DNA of 64,000 bases from Muscardinus avellanarius (GCA_963383645.1 OY726576.1:10406102-10470101); one strand, 5' to 3'; positions 1 to 12,539 are shown, numbered from the stretch's first letter. Made by a program: numbers and translations. The notes: generated by a model from the letters alone, not told the origin.

Positions 1-620
1 TGTACAATCTTATCATCAATTAATAATAACAATTTTACTACTTTTAAATAAGTCTTTATTTTAAATAAGTCTTCTCCCATCTTTTCTGGTTTGTACATTC
101 AATACAGCATTGAATAGTAATAATCAAATGGTTATTTTTAATCTTTTCTGTGATATTATTTTAATTTCCACCAATAAGTATAACATTTTCTAAAGTTTAA
201 AATAATTCTCTTTATTAAACTGAGAAAGTTTCCTTCTAATTTTGGTTTTATTTGGCAATTTTAACCATCTATCAATATTGAATTTTGTCTTATGCTTGTC
301 CTGCATGATCAAATGATCATGTGAGTTCTCTTCATTTGTTTATTAATGTAAAAATATTTATAAAGTGTGTACCATAGTACAATATGTTACCTTTTGCATA
401 TTGTTAAATTTGCCTTCCTAACATTTTATTTGAAAATTTTTTGAATTATTTATAATTTATTTTATATTTTCTTGAGCTCATTATTATTGAAAACTATTTT
501 TCTTATCAGCTGGCATGCAACCCTTTTTATCTACTATTTCTGATGGACTTGGTATTACAAGTCATTTTCAAGAATTTTGTATTCATATATTTTCCTGCTT
601 ACAACAGTCTCCTAGAACTA
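1..620 (-). mobile_element. Ancient L1 (L1M-type) ORF2 fragment
   Basis: Around 200-560 the plus strand reads like the reverse complement of the L1 ORF2 region downstream of the RT active site, with the familiar wording of the segment that encodes the thumb region. The copy is very diverged, AT-rich and full of stops. No coding capacity remains. The left end runs out of the window. The call rests on remembered LINE-1 similarity, so the boundaries are approximate. Confidence 0.45.
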
Positions 621-1242
621 AATATATTTATTAAAAAATCCTAGTTTTTGTTCTAAATTTAATGGTTCTAGTGAAAAAGCAACTCCAACTTTGTTGTGCT
701 CAAATAATTAGTGAAATAACAATAGATGCAGGTGAATCGAGTATGGCAAAATGTCAACAAGTAGTAATAGGAGTGGTGAGTATTTTAATGCTATTTGTGC
801 TATTGTTTGTCCTTTGTATTTGAAATTTTTGTGGTAAAACTAAGAATATACACACAGTTTATAAAAAATCTACCCAAAATAAAAATATATAAAGGTTGAA
901 ATAAAGAAATAGGGGAAAGACTAGTAACATGAATACAAATTGAAAAAAATGTAGTCATAGAAGTATCAATAAGGTACTTTTTAATATAAGGAGAATTCAC
1001 AAGGAAAGTAAAAGAATGCTAAATGTATGATGCAAAACTGATATATACATCTTTTCTTCTTAGTGCCATTTTCAAAGTGAGGAATAACATTTTAGATGCT
1101 TACCAAAGTGATATGTGATGTCTTCTGTTTTATTTTATAACATATGATTACCATTATATACTCATAAATTTTCACAGATTCAAAGTATTTGAAATAATTA
1201 CTGATAAGATTATTTTGATGCTCAAATGATCTCAAATATGAC
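621..1242. other. Unassigned AT-rich sequence
   Basis: No repeat family, exon or RNA gene is recognised here. Open frames are short and of biased composition. It may be further diverged L1, but nothing supports that directly. Confidence 0.4.
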
Positions 1243-1876
1243 TGTTGGGTAACGAGTTGATTCCTCCATTCAGGATCTCAGGATCGTTGGGGTCCTTGGC
1301 TAACATGAGTAAACAATTTCAGTCTGCACCAGTCAGAGACATGGACAGAGGTTTATTTGGGGAAAAGCAAAGAAATACACATTCAAGAAAGAATGCAGGC
1401 TACCTTATAACGAGGAAGGAATATTGGAGAGTTCAGGGCTCTTTTCTTGTAGGGGACTTGCATGAGGGGTGGGTTAGAGGAGATATGTGAGGATGATCTC
1501 AGTCCGGTAGTCCCTAAGGCAGTTTTCAGTGGTCTGATAGTCTGGTCATCTTTAAAGAGGATTATCTCAGTCTGGTTGTCCCAAGATGGTTCCTGGTGGT
1601 CTGGCCAACCTTAGGGTCCAAAGGCTGATTTAGGTTTTCATTATCTGATTGACAGATAAGCTAGAGAGAGTCCTTAATTATTGGTTTCTCAAAATATTGT
1701 ACCTGTCTTGTTAACAATGCACAGGGCGATTATAGTTTTTTACTTTTTAAAGTTAACTCTAGTATTTACAGATTTCCAGGAAATTTTGGAGAGTCAGGCC
1801 TTTGAAAAAAGACCTGGTCTGGGGAGTAAGGCTGAAGCACTTCAGCTCCAGGTTCTATATTAAAGTTAATTTTACA
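1243..1876 (-). mobile_element. Retroviral-type LTR, minus strand
   Basis: Read on the minus strand, this 634-bp unit begins TG and ends CA. It carries a TATA-like box near 1403-1409 and a polyadenylation signal AATAAA near 1351-1356, in the order expected for U3-R-U5. Immediately outside its 5' end lies a purine-rich tract (complement of 1877-1885), as expected for the polypurine tract that primes plus-strand synthesis. It therefore looks like the 3' LTR of an endogenous retrovirus with internal sequence to the right. There is no matching flank on both sides, so it is not an obvious solo LTR. The family is not identified. Confidence 0.5.
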
Positions 1877-3331
1877 TTTTCCCCCTGTCTGTCTCCTGTC
1901 TATCTTCTTATTTTTTTTCTATCTTACATCATTACCAGTATAAGCCTCTTTAAATATTTAGTCATTTTACAAATGATAAAACACAAGCTATTTGGAATTT
2001 AAATCAGAGATCACTTTATGTTTGTGTTTATAAAGTATAATTATTTCCCTCTACTTCTTTCCTCTCATTGAGCCCAGGATTTTCCCGTGGGTCAGCCATG
2101 GAAACGTTCAGGGCTCACCTGAGTAACCTCAGCTGCTTAGACTCTACTTCTAGAGACCAGGCTGCTAGAGCAAGACCTGGTCTTAGGTACACAAGGCCAT
2201 ATTATCAAGGGGAATACTGCTAGGACTCAGAGATCAGCTTCAGGTTCTTGTCTCTGCAATGTTTAGACTTTGAGGGACTCGGGACTGCTGGGTTTACCAT
2301 TTTCGGCATACAGGCTATGAAAAATAAAATTTCAACCAGAACTTTTACTCTCTTCTGCTTAGTGAATATCAAAATGACACTTTATCATGAATTGTTAATC
2401 AATATATTTCTAAAATTCACCTCCCTCTAAAAAATGTCTATAAGGGGGAATATTATCACAGTAATTATCCTTTCCTATTAAGATCCTATTTGTCTAGCAT
2501 GAATCATTCATCTTTTGTCTGTTTGTTTTACACAGTTACATAAACTGGTTACTAAAAGCTATGGATATAAATCTTCAAATTCTTTTTGAGTAATTTAAAA
2601 CAACTGTTAGTGTTCTCAATCCTATCAACTCAGGGGCTCTCCCTCCCTTTACCCACCACATCAAAGTCTCCACCAGCTCAGTTCAGAAGCCTGTGTTACC
2701 TTGACAATATTGGATTAAAGATATGCCCTGCATAGAAGGGTGTATGTCATATTTAGCTCCATCCGTAGTGGAGAGAACATTCATTCCTTAGTTTATGTCA
2801 CATCTGATCTTAGCACCAAAGTGTATGTCCTTGTTGTCTCATCTTCCATGTTCCTAGGGAAACAGTACTTTTCTGCACAGGTTCAAATTAGCATCCATGG
2901 GGCAGGTTAGAACCCAGAAGGACCTTTGTGATCATTTCAACAGCCTCTTCTTTCCTCCTTGCAGGTTTCTTCACTTAAGGCTGATACGGTCCACACATCT
3001 TCTCTCATCTCCAGTATGTAGGTACAGGTTTCAGTGACACTGAGTATTAGGGTGAAAAAGATTTAGGAAGTTAAGAGGAGGATCTCAACACTATTCTTCA
3101 AGACTAACACATTTGATTCATTTCCTCAAATAACAATAATTGGTTGTTTTTCTAACTAGTCTGCTGAAATTTTCAACTAATAGTTTTGTTTCCTGGCCCT
3201 CTGTCATCTGGTCACTGTTTAATGACATACCGGACCATTTATAGCTGAAAATAAGAGAGAAAAATATAGACCTTATCTGATTTGTTTTGGCAAGCAAGTA
3301 AATTTAGGTTTTGTTAAGAAGGAAGGGGAAA
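1877..3331. other. Possible ERV internal remnant and unassigned DNA
   Basis: This stretch adjoins the polypurine tract of the LTR at 1243-1876 and could be the tail of a decayed provirus. No gag, pol or env reading frame is recognisable. A weak resemblance exists between about 2160-2250 and the LTR's U3 (around 1790-1860). Beyond about 2.6 kb nothing is identified. Confidence 0.25.
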
Positions 3332-3440
3332 GCCAGGCGTGGTGGTACATGCTTGTAATCCCAGCATTTGGGAGGCTGAGATAGGAGGATCGCGGTTTGT
3401 GGACAGCCTCAGCTACTCAGTGAGAACTTTATTTCTCAGA
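3332..3440 (+). mobile_element. B1-dID SINE, 3'-truncated
   Basis: The 7SL-like head and the B1 body are present in sense orientation, but the sequence departs from the family before the ID-like half. It belongs to the older subfamily that has 'gtggacagcctcagctac' in place of the young subfamily's central region. Confidence 0.75.
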
Positions 3441-4900
3441 GTTCTGGAGTCCATGGAAGCCTATGATCCAGCAATGTGGGAACATTCTTGTGAGATTCTT
3501 TTCTCAGGCTGCAGATAGTCTACTTCTCATTTCACCCTTATGTATCAGAAACTGGGTGAGCGAGCTCTCTAGGTTCAGTATATAAGGGCACTAACCTGTT
3601 TCTGAGGGTGCAATTCTCATGACCTGATCATCTCTGAAGGGCCTCACCTTGGATGCCCGCACATTGTGCTTTAGGATTTCAACATCTGAAACTTGGGGAG
3701 ACACAAACTCCAGTCAACTGTGTGTGTTTTCCCTCTTTCCTAGGAGGAGTATATTTCTTTTAATGTGATTTGAGAATACATTTGCATTTTTAATCACTTC
3801 ATAACTTGTGCTTGTGGCCAATTAAATCCCATCTTTATCAAATAAATGGGTGTTAGGGAAGTTAGGTAATTTCAGTTAACTTTTGAGCCCAATAAGAGAT
3901 ATTAGTGCTAATCTCTAAGTATTTATGGTATTCATAGTATTTCTGTTTTGTTACATTTTGCTTTTACATAACAGGTACTGCCTAGAATTGCACACTAAGT
4001 ACATGTTACACTTAACTACACACTTTTTTTTTGGTTCAGGAGAAGCAACATACACAGGGAAGAGAAGGTTATAAAGTGATGGAAGGGTGCCAGTGTGATG
4101 GACATGTCAGGTACACATAACGTTCTTAGCCAGGTGTGATCTTAGTGGCAGAAATGCCAGCAGATGGTTTGAAAGTATCCCAAGGTACCACTTATCCTCA
4201 CTTGAAGTAAGGCTATTTTGATTTCAAAATTAGTATGATTATAATATTGCATATAAATGTGTATGTTCCTTCAAATAATTAAAAGAGGAGAGTAAAGACT
4301 CATAGCCAAAGCTTTTACATAGCAAAGTGTTTAAATGGTGAAGTGTTTCTAAGGAGCGTGGGTCAACATATATCACACATTGAGAATTCCCGTCAGTACG
4401 CAGTACGCGCATGAGCATTGGAAAAATCAACATCGGTGAGCTTATGTTCAGTCTGGACAATGCTAGGCACTTGTCACAATCTTGGCCTCAAGTGGAGTTT
4501 CTGGGTGGTGTGTGTTCGGGAGACGTCATTGAGTTTTTCCAGTGTCCATGGACAATGTCTGCTTCACTGAGTCAGAGTCCTGGAGGAGGTCTGTTTCAGT
4601 TCATGGATCCATGCTTTCCTCTGCAGAGGGGACCCACTTTCAACTGGTCAGTGGAGATGAGAATCACATCTGTTCTGAGAGTTCTCTGGGGAGTAGTTCA
4701 CAAACTCAGCCATTTGTTCTAGGGTCAAGAGACTCCTCTCATTAAGTACTTCTTTCTTGTGTCTACTCTCTGAAGTTCGAGGCTAAGTTTGCTTTCACTA
4801 TGTTGAAAAGCTGATGTTTCCAGTGCAAGATTGTGAGAATCATCAAGTCTATGAACGGAGCAGAATAAAATGTATAGTAGTTTCAAACCTAAGGCTCCAG
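3441..4900. other. Unassigned, probably single-copy DNA
   Basis: No element or exon is recognised. A 103-codon open frame at 4411-4722 (plus strand) has no recognisable domain and no gene-like context, so it is not called as a gene. Confidence 0.4.
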
Positions 4901-5140
4901 AGATCTTGGGCTATTCTGCTACCTCTCTCAGAAACCTATTGGCATGTGAACATGCTCAGACTGGCCTACTAGCAAATGAGATGCCCAGTGGAAGGAATTG
5001 AACTTGTCCCATCTGAGGCTACCCTAGCTTGGCCTGCAGCCATTTATTGGAGAGGGTCCAGCCTAGATCAGCAGAGCTTTACTAACCTATAGGTAACTAT
5101 AGGTATATGAGTGAGGTTGGCAGAGATCACAAGAACAACT
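4900..5140 (+). mobile_element. MLT1-like MaLR LTR relic
   Basis: The wording around 'atgagatgcccagtggaagg' and 'gatcagcagagct' resembles the 3' half of MLT1-type LTRs (ERVL-MaLR) in sense orientation. The copy is highly diverged, and the short A run at 5149-5159 need not belong to it. Confidence 0.35.
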
Positions 5141-5483
5141 CACACCTATAAAAAAAAAAGGGAGAAACTTGAGAACAATCATAACTACTTATTGCTTTAA
5201 GGTGTTGAATTTTGGAGAGTTTTCTCATGTGATCAAGTTAACAGACATGTCCTTCTTGAAGTCATCGGTCAGATGCTTGTTCTCCCATTTAATTTCTCCA
5301 ATAGAAGGGATCCTTTCATATCTCTTTCTTTTAACATTATTTTATTTTTCTACAATTTAATTTTGCAATTTGTCATTTTATATATTACTCTTCAAGTTAA
5401 CAGATTTAGCAATTACTTCAACTATCTGAAATAGTGCAACCATAGACAAGGCAGTTATACTAATTGGTATGTAGCTTCTTGCA

Positions 5484-5571
5484 GGGCTGCAGCTAAGTGG
5501 TAAAGGGCTTTCATAGCATGTATGAAACCCTGGGTTTGATGTACAGTACCACAAAAATAAATACCTTTTTG
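5484..5571 (+). mobile_element. ID element (tRNA-derived SINE)
   Basis: A stand-alone ID unit. It starts 'agggctgcagctaagtgg' (A-box region), runs through 'aaccctgggtttgatg' (B-box region) and ends in an A-rich tail containing 'caaaaataaata'. It shows about the expected 75-bp body with several substitutions, so it is an old copy. Confidence 0.75.
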
Positions 5572-5748
5572 TAGCATTGTTGAGGTAGTATATATAATTA
5601 TGTATACAAAGCATCCTATTACCACATTAAACCCAATGTAAAACTGGGCTCAAATCCATCAGGTCTTTTTGAATACCAATTTCAAGGAAGATTGTTATAA
5701 AACTTGGGATATTTTGAATGCTATAGGTTTCCTCTTCCTTCCCCTCTT

Positions 5749-5965
5749 CCTCCTCCTCCTCCTCCTCCTCCTCCTCCTCCTCCTCCTCCTCCTCTTCCTC
5801 CTTCTCCTCCTCCTCTCCTTCTTCTTTCTTCCTTCTCCTCCTTCTCCTTCTCCTTCTCCTTCTCCTTCTCCTTCTCCTTCTCCTTCTCCTTCTCCTTCTC
5901 CTTCTCCTTCTCCTTCTCCTTCTCCTTCTTCTTCTTCTTCTTCTTCTTCTTCTTCTTCTTCTTCT
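5749..5965. repeat. Compound pyrimidine microsatellite
   Basis: A 217-bp pure pyrimidine tract made of (CCT)n, an interrupted stretch, a long (CTTCTC)n run and (TTC)n. The mirror-symmetric purine-pyrimidine composition can form triplex (H-DNA). The long arginine/glutamate and proline/serine open frames across it are artefacts of the repeat. Confidence 0.97.
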
Positions 5966-6097
5966 TTTTGTTTTTATGTTTTGCCTTCGTTGATAGAACA
6001 CGAGTTCCTGGAAGGTAAGTTCTGTCTCACTCATCTGTGTGTCCCTCATGTGCTAAGTACCTAAATTATGTTTGTCTCTACCGAATTACTAGTGGAA

Positions 6098-6133
6098 TTT
6101 ATAAAGGAAGAGCCTCTGCTCTTCCTTTATAAA
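6098..6133. repeat. Perfect 36-base hairpin
   Basis: A 16-bp arm at 6098-6113 is followed by a four-base loop (ctct) and then its exact reverse complement at 6118-6133. No T run follows, and no surrounding element explains it. It is too short for a microRNA precursor. It may be a small palindromic relic or a template-switch product. Confidence 0.9.
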
Positions 6134-6429
6134 AATACGTTTGTATGCAGAGGTCTAGATAAAACTCGCAGCCCAATTGCTTTTAGTTTTAGGAAAATAT
6201 TAAATATGTCAACATCACATGATCTTTTTGGTCATTATATTACAATAGGAATAGAATCTAAAGTTTGGAGCAGTGATTTTTTTTGCCACCAAAATAAACA
6301 ACAACAGCAACAACAACTACAACAAAAACATTAGCTTAATTCGGTTCCTGAAAATTAAAGCCTGGGATGGAAATACTTTTGAAAATAACATTGAGGAAGA
6401 GCCTTTAGGAGAAAATAAATGAGGGAAGC

Positions 6430-6790
6430 TTTTAAATGACTGACCAGAGAGAGCAAAAGCCACTCCATTTTGTAAAGGGTGGAAACTTACTGGAAAAATC
6501 CCCATATTTTGCTTACTGGAGCGTCCCCATATCTCTCTTGGCACAAACCACAATGGACCTTTAGATAACTCTCTTCCTGCCTTAAGTACCCCCGCTTTTG
6601 CTTTTCTGCCCTAAGAACTGCCAGAATTTGAATTTCCCTCCTAATTAACCCTATAAACCCTCAGTTTGTAGATGGACACAGGCTCCATCCTTTCCTGGAA
6701 ACTCCTATCTTCAGGTTTTATCACAATAAAGGCGGTTCTGCCACATAGCTGTCTCCCTCTCTCTCCCTTCTCTCAACCAGCCTTTCAGAT
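6430..6790 (+). mobile_element. ERV LTR-like sequence
   Basis: In sense orientation there is a U3-like stretch with 'ccactccattttgtaaagg', a TATAAA box at 6652-6657 and an AATAAA signal at 6725-6730 about 70 bp downstream. This matches the layout of a class I (gammaretrovirus-like) LTR. No tRNA primer site, polypurine tract or coding remnant was found beside it, and the ends are approximate. It is probably a solo or truncated LTR. Confidence 0.5.
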
Positions 6791-8229
6791 GCACAATGGA
6801 GGAGGGAGCTAAGGAGACACGTTACAATGGCTGAACTCATATGAGTTTCAGCCAGATCTCCTGGGAGCTCTGGAATATGAACTGCAGCACACAGTTGGCC
6901 CAACTCCGAGGCAGAGGACTTGTATATCCCTGTGAAGCTGCCCATGCATATGTGAATGTGTGTGTGTGTGACTTCTAAGCATTAACAATTCTCTAAGAAA
7001 GAAGGAAGCTATGAGCCATTCTGTTCAATTTCATAGCATCTAGGGAACTGATACACCTGCCTTTTGAAGGGGACTTGGATTTTTCTAAAGTTTAGTTGGA
7101 AAGAAAGGAAATCGGAACCTTAATGTTCCAGGAACTTCCAAGGTTAAGCATGTCAGCTTCATCCATGTACTCTAGGGTAAAAAAAAAATAATCAACTCAA
7201 CAAAAAGAATATGTACACATGTATATGGGAGAATTTGGAGAAAATATAAACTATATTACATACAGAAACATATATAAAAATTGGTAAAAAAACTACCTAC
7301 ACACACATACCCCAAGCATATGTATCTTTGTATGCACAGAGTAAGATTTGGAAAGAAATATATTGAAAGGTAAATGGTGATAATAAAAGATTTGTAGATT
7401 AAAGATAGTTTTGTTTCTTATATTTTTATTTTCAAAACCTCTTTAACTGAGCATGTGTGGATTTAGTAACTACAAAGGATAAGCAAAATGCTGGAGAAAA
7501 TAATGTAGGTTAGTTTTAGACTTTTGTTCCCTCACAAGTAACATGAGCAGGTTGGACAAGAGGATTTTTCCAGATCTCAATTTCTGGGATTCTGCGTTAA
7601 TACAAATTCCATGATTAAATGTTTCTTAGAACATTCAGAATGAAAATAAAGAATAAATGAAAAGCTTCCATTCAAGTGAAATCTCTCTCTGAGAGTCACA
7701 TCAGGAACAAAGAGTCCAAGGAATTGCTCTATTTACAGTAAGAGGAAAACTTTTTAGTTTTTACTGAAAATCACTCTTTGTGGTTTTTATTATTGTGTAG
7801 AGTGGGTTTTTTCCACTGCCATTAAAAAACACCTAAAATGAGAAGAGCCTGGATGTCTGCTTTCTGGTCAATGTGAAGGACAAGTGGAAATTTTCACAGC
7901 TCTGGAGAGGAGATGAGACTAGAAGGTAGAGTGGATGGAGAGTGACCAGGGTTAAGAGGTCAGTGATCTACATTCTTAGAATCAGAAGGCAAATGGAAAA
8001 CTGTGTGCAGAGAAAGCTACAGAGAGAGGCAACTGCATGATCTCCCAGAGCCCAAGATTATCTAGAGGCCAAGTATTGACTTTTCTATCTTTAGCCCAAA
8101 TGTTTCTTGTGTAGTATCTGCAGATTGGAATGGGCTCTAGATCAGTAGGGGCAGGCACTATTCTGCTGGCGTTTGTTACAACATGGGTAAGAATAGGTGA
8201 TGAGAAGTCCATGCACATAGATGCATTTG
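6791..8229. other. Unassigned, probably single-copy DNA
   Basis: Apart from a short TG run near 6957-6970, no repeat or exon is recognised. Open frames here are short and not conserved-looking. Confidence 0.4.
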
Positions 8230-8440
8230 ATGACCTTATTAAAGGGTGAGTTCAGCTGCCTACTCCCTCTCCCTCCCTTTCCTTCTGCCATGTGATGATG
8301 TAGCAGGAAGACCTTCTCCAGATGCGGGTTCATTGTTACTGGACTTCCTAACCTCCCAAACTACCAATAAATTTCTGTTCCCCGTTAACTCTCCACACTC
8401 AGGTACTCTGTTATAGCAACATAAAATGGACAAGACATAT
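8230..8440 (+). mobile_element. MaLR-type LTR 3' end
   Basis: The 3' wording is typical of MST/MLT1 LTRs: 'ctgccatgtgatgatgtagc', then 'ggacttcctaacctcccaaa', the AATAAA within 'caataaatttctgttcc', and 'tgttatagcaacataaaatg' close to the end. The 5' part is not recognisable. Confidence 0.6.
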
Positions 8441-9290
8441 TACAAGTAGAATTTAAGTATAAAATTTCAATTATGTATAGTAATATAAATATAATAAAAT
8501 TATATTACTTAATGGAAAATTTAAGTAGTATAAATATTAATTGAAATTATGTATAATAATTATTTGTGTACCTTTAATAATAATTTTATCCTTAAATCCT
8601 GGTATAATAGGAAACTATGCTTTGAAAGACTTGGGCTCAAACTCTAAATTTTTCAAATCCAAGTTGGAGGAATTGGAACAAATTTTACTTGCTTCTTGTA
8701 TTTTAGGTTTTTGGCTTGACAGGGGCTAAAATACTCATCTCCACCTGCAACTTCTGAATTCTTGTCATGCCTACTGCAGAAAAAGGAAGATCCACAAATA
8801 ACCAAGAGTCATATAAACTTTAATGTACAGAAGTAATACTTGTGACCTTAAAATGCTGCAGTCATTGTGTCATTTATAAGATGAACTTAAAGTTGTTTAT
8901 CTTTAGTGTGGTTGCACCTGATGTATTTACCAACAAAAAATATCTATACAGTAAACACAACATAGACATAAGGATCTTTTCACTACTGTCGTTAGTTTAT
9001 CAGTGAATTATTTTTCTATGCCTGACATTTATGATGCTAATAAGCTTGACTCCTGAGGGTTTTACTACAATACAGTAGTGTGTCAGTTAAAGACAAGGAT
9101 ATCCTCTGAGAAATGTGCTGTCAGGAAATTTTATCCTTGTGCAAATATCCTAGATTATACCGGCTCAGATGAAGATGGTTAGAATTCATTCAGTGATATA
9201 ATCCTATATATGCAGTCTGTCGTTGGCTGAAATACCATGGTGTTGTTCATGGCTACTGAGTTATTCAGTTAGGACCCTTATAGCTTCAAT
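8441..9290. other. Unassigned AT-rich sequence
   Basis: Nothing recognisable as an exon, RNA gene or repeat family. The first 150 bp are strongly AT-rich with imperfect repeats of 'agtataaatat' type. Confidence 0.4.
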
Positions 9291-9510
9291 GTGTTTTCTT
9301 AGCTCCTCGACCTAACTTGAGCCTGGTGAATGGTCTGACATTGACCAATCAAATTCCACATAAAGCATCCACTGGATTTTGAGCACACAGTGCTGAATTC
9401 TTTTCACATTCACTGTTTGCATTTCACCCAATAAAACCCTTTACTAATCCTGTATTGTGAGTGCTCTTTACCAATGATGTGGTCTGTGAGGGTACAAGAA
9501 GCTTCCCAAT
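9291..9510 (+). mobile_element. Possible ERV1-type LTR fragment
   Basis: The run 'ttgaccaatcaaattccac', 'cataaagc' and 'cacccaataaaacccttta' followed by 'gatgtggtctgtgaggg' resembles the CCAAT-TATA-AATAAA-U5 order of gammaretroviral LTRs. The similarity is weak and the borders are not visible. Confidence 0.28.
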
Positions 9511-11050
9511 TCTATCTTGTGTAACGTCACACCTAGAAAAGAATTATGTTACAGCGAACTCTCCAGAACCCCACAAGGTACAGGTGATTTTCTCCTGTCA
9601 GTTTTGATTCCTCTGCTTGTATCTAAGTACTCCTTCCAACCTGAAGTCCATGAAGGTCCCTGTTTTGCTCTTATTCATTCTTTTCTCATTCTTTGTGGCA
9701 AGCTGTTGTCTGAATCTCAACCTAATTGCCCAAATCTTGGCCCTGTTAGTATTTTTCTTTTAAGTCACATTCATCAGAGTCAGCTGAAGTTAAAAGTCTT
9801 TCTAAATGGCCTCTGGAAGAAAACAGCTCCTGGCAATTAAGAAAAATCATAATTTATAATCATCATATATTGACTAAGGCTAGTCATAATATTTATAAAT
9901 AACCATAGAAACATATGACTAACAGAATCTACACAGTTGTTTCCAAACCTCCTTCCAGTGCCAAGGGAGTCACATAACACAATCTGAAATGCCAGGTGAT
10001 GGCAAATATTACTTACATAAAGATAGAGAAAGTAGGCCTGATGGATTGATTCCTTAATGGGTTACTTTGCAAAAAGCCCAACCACCTCCTTCTAACCCCA
10101 TGATGATGAGTCCAAGCCTGCCTGCTTGAGAAAGGGGATTTCAGAAAGAGCAGAAATATTTACAATAGAATTCGTTTATATTCCATTCTGTTAGTAGAGG
10201 CAGCATTCATCCCAATAATCAAAATGAATGCAGTATGATCTCACATGATGAATTAAGTCAAGACAATGAATGCTACTAGTCAGGTGTGGAGCCAGTTGTT
10301 GGGAGGAAGAAGCAGATGCTATTTGTACAAGTTATTTTTGCCTAATTAGATTTGACCTATGAAGTCACACTGGGACATGCATTGTTTAATATCACTGACT
10401 CAAGAGTGACTTCAGGAGGCTGGCAAAAAGGGCTGTCTGGCACTGGAATGTAATGAATGCGAGTTGGTTTTCCATGATCAGAAACATTACATCTCCTGTT
10501 CATCTTGATGTCTTGATGAGATGGCATGACCTACATTTATTCAACTCATTTACATGAAGTATTGTAATTCTGGCTTCTAAGTTAAGTGTTGAGGATGTAG
10601 TAATGAACACAAAGGACAGACCTGCTTCAAATATGAAGGTGGAATCTATAAGTTAAATGATAGGCCTTAACTACAAACACTATAAGCTTTAGCTAGTAAA
10701 ATGTGAAGAATTTAGTTGGATTTTGTTTAAATGTTAGTTGCAAGATCATCTACTTATGAATTAAATGACCAAATTGAAATTTGTTATTGTTACTGTTTCA
10801 TTTTGGTCTTTTACAACATGCAATTTTAGTTAGTATTTATAGAATCATTTAGCCTTAGATGAATCCTCTATTTCAGTCCATACCAAATTAAAATCAAGAT
10901 TATTTATGTATATATTTCTCAGGAGTTATAAATTTTAAGGGATTTGAATCTTTTTAGACCTCTAATATAATACTGGAAGGCACTAAATAAACAAGCATAA
11001 TAAAATATTTCTTTCTTTGCTTTAAGGATGACTTCTCTGACTTTGCTTTT
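9511..11050. other. Unassigned DNA with an L2/MIR-like patch
   Basis: Near 10575-10640 the phrase 'gtagtaatgaacacaaagg' resembles a common segment of ancient LINE2/MIR-type repeats, but the match is short. A 107-codon frame at 9517-9840 has no recognised domain, splice-site context or codon bias and is not called. Confidence 0.35.
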
Positions 11051-11060
11051 TTGTTGTTTA

Positions 11061-11061
<1 letters not shown>

Positions 11062-11109
<48 letters not shown>

Positions 11110-11290
11110 TTTGGTGATACTGGGGTTCCTGGAAGCCCTTCTACCTCTGGGCTACACTCCCAGAGCTATTTTATACCTTTTATTTGGAAACAGGGTCTTT
11201 TACGCCAGCGCGGCTGACTTCGAAGCTGCGCTAGCCTCCTGTCTCCGCCTCCCAAGCGCGGGGATTACAAGCGTGCGCCACCACGCCCGG
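11062..11290 (-). mobile_element. Young B1-dID SINE with (ATT)n tail
   Basis: Antisense full-length copy with ID-like half, linker, then B1 half ending at the 7SL-like head 'ccaccacgcccgg'. Its tail has become (ATT)16 at 11062-11109 instead of plain T. Direct repeats of 'ttgttgttta' type flank it. It carries many CpGs and the 'base' set of diagnostic characters. Confidence 0.93.
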
Positions 11291-12539
11291 TTGTTGTTGT
11301 TTAATTTGCCACACTTAAGGACTGTAAGTTGGAGGCTAAAATAAATTTCTCTTTGATTTAGGATCATTCAAAGACAATGGAGACAGATACAAGGTCTATA
11401 TATGTATGTGTGTGTATAAGTATGTTTATTTCCTGAAATGTTTAAAAATTATAGGTATATAATTTTCTCTCATCTCTAAATACCTCAGTGTATATTTCTT
11501 AAAATGAGGAAATTATTTTATATAGGCATAGGATAGTGATGCAAATTTGAGAAATCAGTTTGTGCAAAAGATTACCTTATCTGCAGACCTCTGCAGATCT
11601 TACCAATTGCCCTTTGTTATTTTTCGTGTCCAGGATCTACCCCAAGATCCTATACTACCATGAGAGTGCATTTCAATCCAAGATTTTATATTACCATGCC
11701 TCTCTAGTGATGTGCATCTGGGATTATTTTAGGTCCTTCCTGGTCTCTCATGACATCTGTCTCTGAGGAGAGCACAGCTTTGTCACCTCGCAGAGTGCTG
11801 GTGATTCAGACAAGCTGTTTCCTCACAACCAGGTTCAGGCTGTGGGTTCCTGACAGGGATGCCACAGGAACAATGATGAGGTCCTTTTAGTGCGTCACAT
11901 TAGGAAGATGAGTACTGGAATTAGAAAATATGAGGCCGAACAACCTGGACAGAATTATAACACAAATTAGGGTTTTAATCTATAAATCAAGGATGATAGT
12001 GTAAATCTCATTTTGTTGCTAGAAGATTGTATAGTAAAGCAAATCCCTGGCACATATTAAATTGCTCACCAAATGTGAGCTGTTTTTGCCTCTCTCTTGG
12101 AAATTGGACATAGGTAGTCTTTGGAAATGATGGTAATTGATACTAAGGTTCACTAGTACCTCACTGAAAAAGAAGCAGAATCTCTGTGATTTGTTATTGA
12201 TTTTGGCAAAGCACAGGGAGGAGGAAGAGGTGGCTGTGATGACTGTTTCATATGAGGTTTAGGCTGAACTGAGTCATTCCATTAAGTCAACTAATCCTGT
12301 CCATGATAACTCATGGAAACCCAGGCTTCAAGTCATAATCTGGCAATACAGTCAACATAATGTTCATTTTCCGCCCAGCATCACTAAGCTCAATTTGGAT
12401 GAAGCAAAGTGGCAAGGTTTTGGGTCCTCACTAAATCTGATAGACGAGATACTCAACTACTTGTCTCATTCATTCGGTAGAATTTTATTTTAAAGAATTG
12501 AATTGTCTCTTAGACTAAGAAAGGGTCATCTTAGTTTAA
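11291..12539. other. Unassigned, probably single-copy DNA
   Basis: No repeat or exon recognised. Short TG-rich stretch near 11400-11425. Confidence 0.4.

Noticed and set aside
5627..6064. Long open frames rich in Arg/Glu or Pro/Ser/Phe on both strands
   Set aside because: They are translations of the pyrimidine microsatellite at 5749-5965 and have no gene structure.
9517..9840. 107-codon plus-strand frame
   Set aside because: No domain, no codon signature and no homologue recognised. Length alone is expected by chance in 64 kb.
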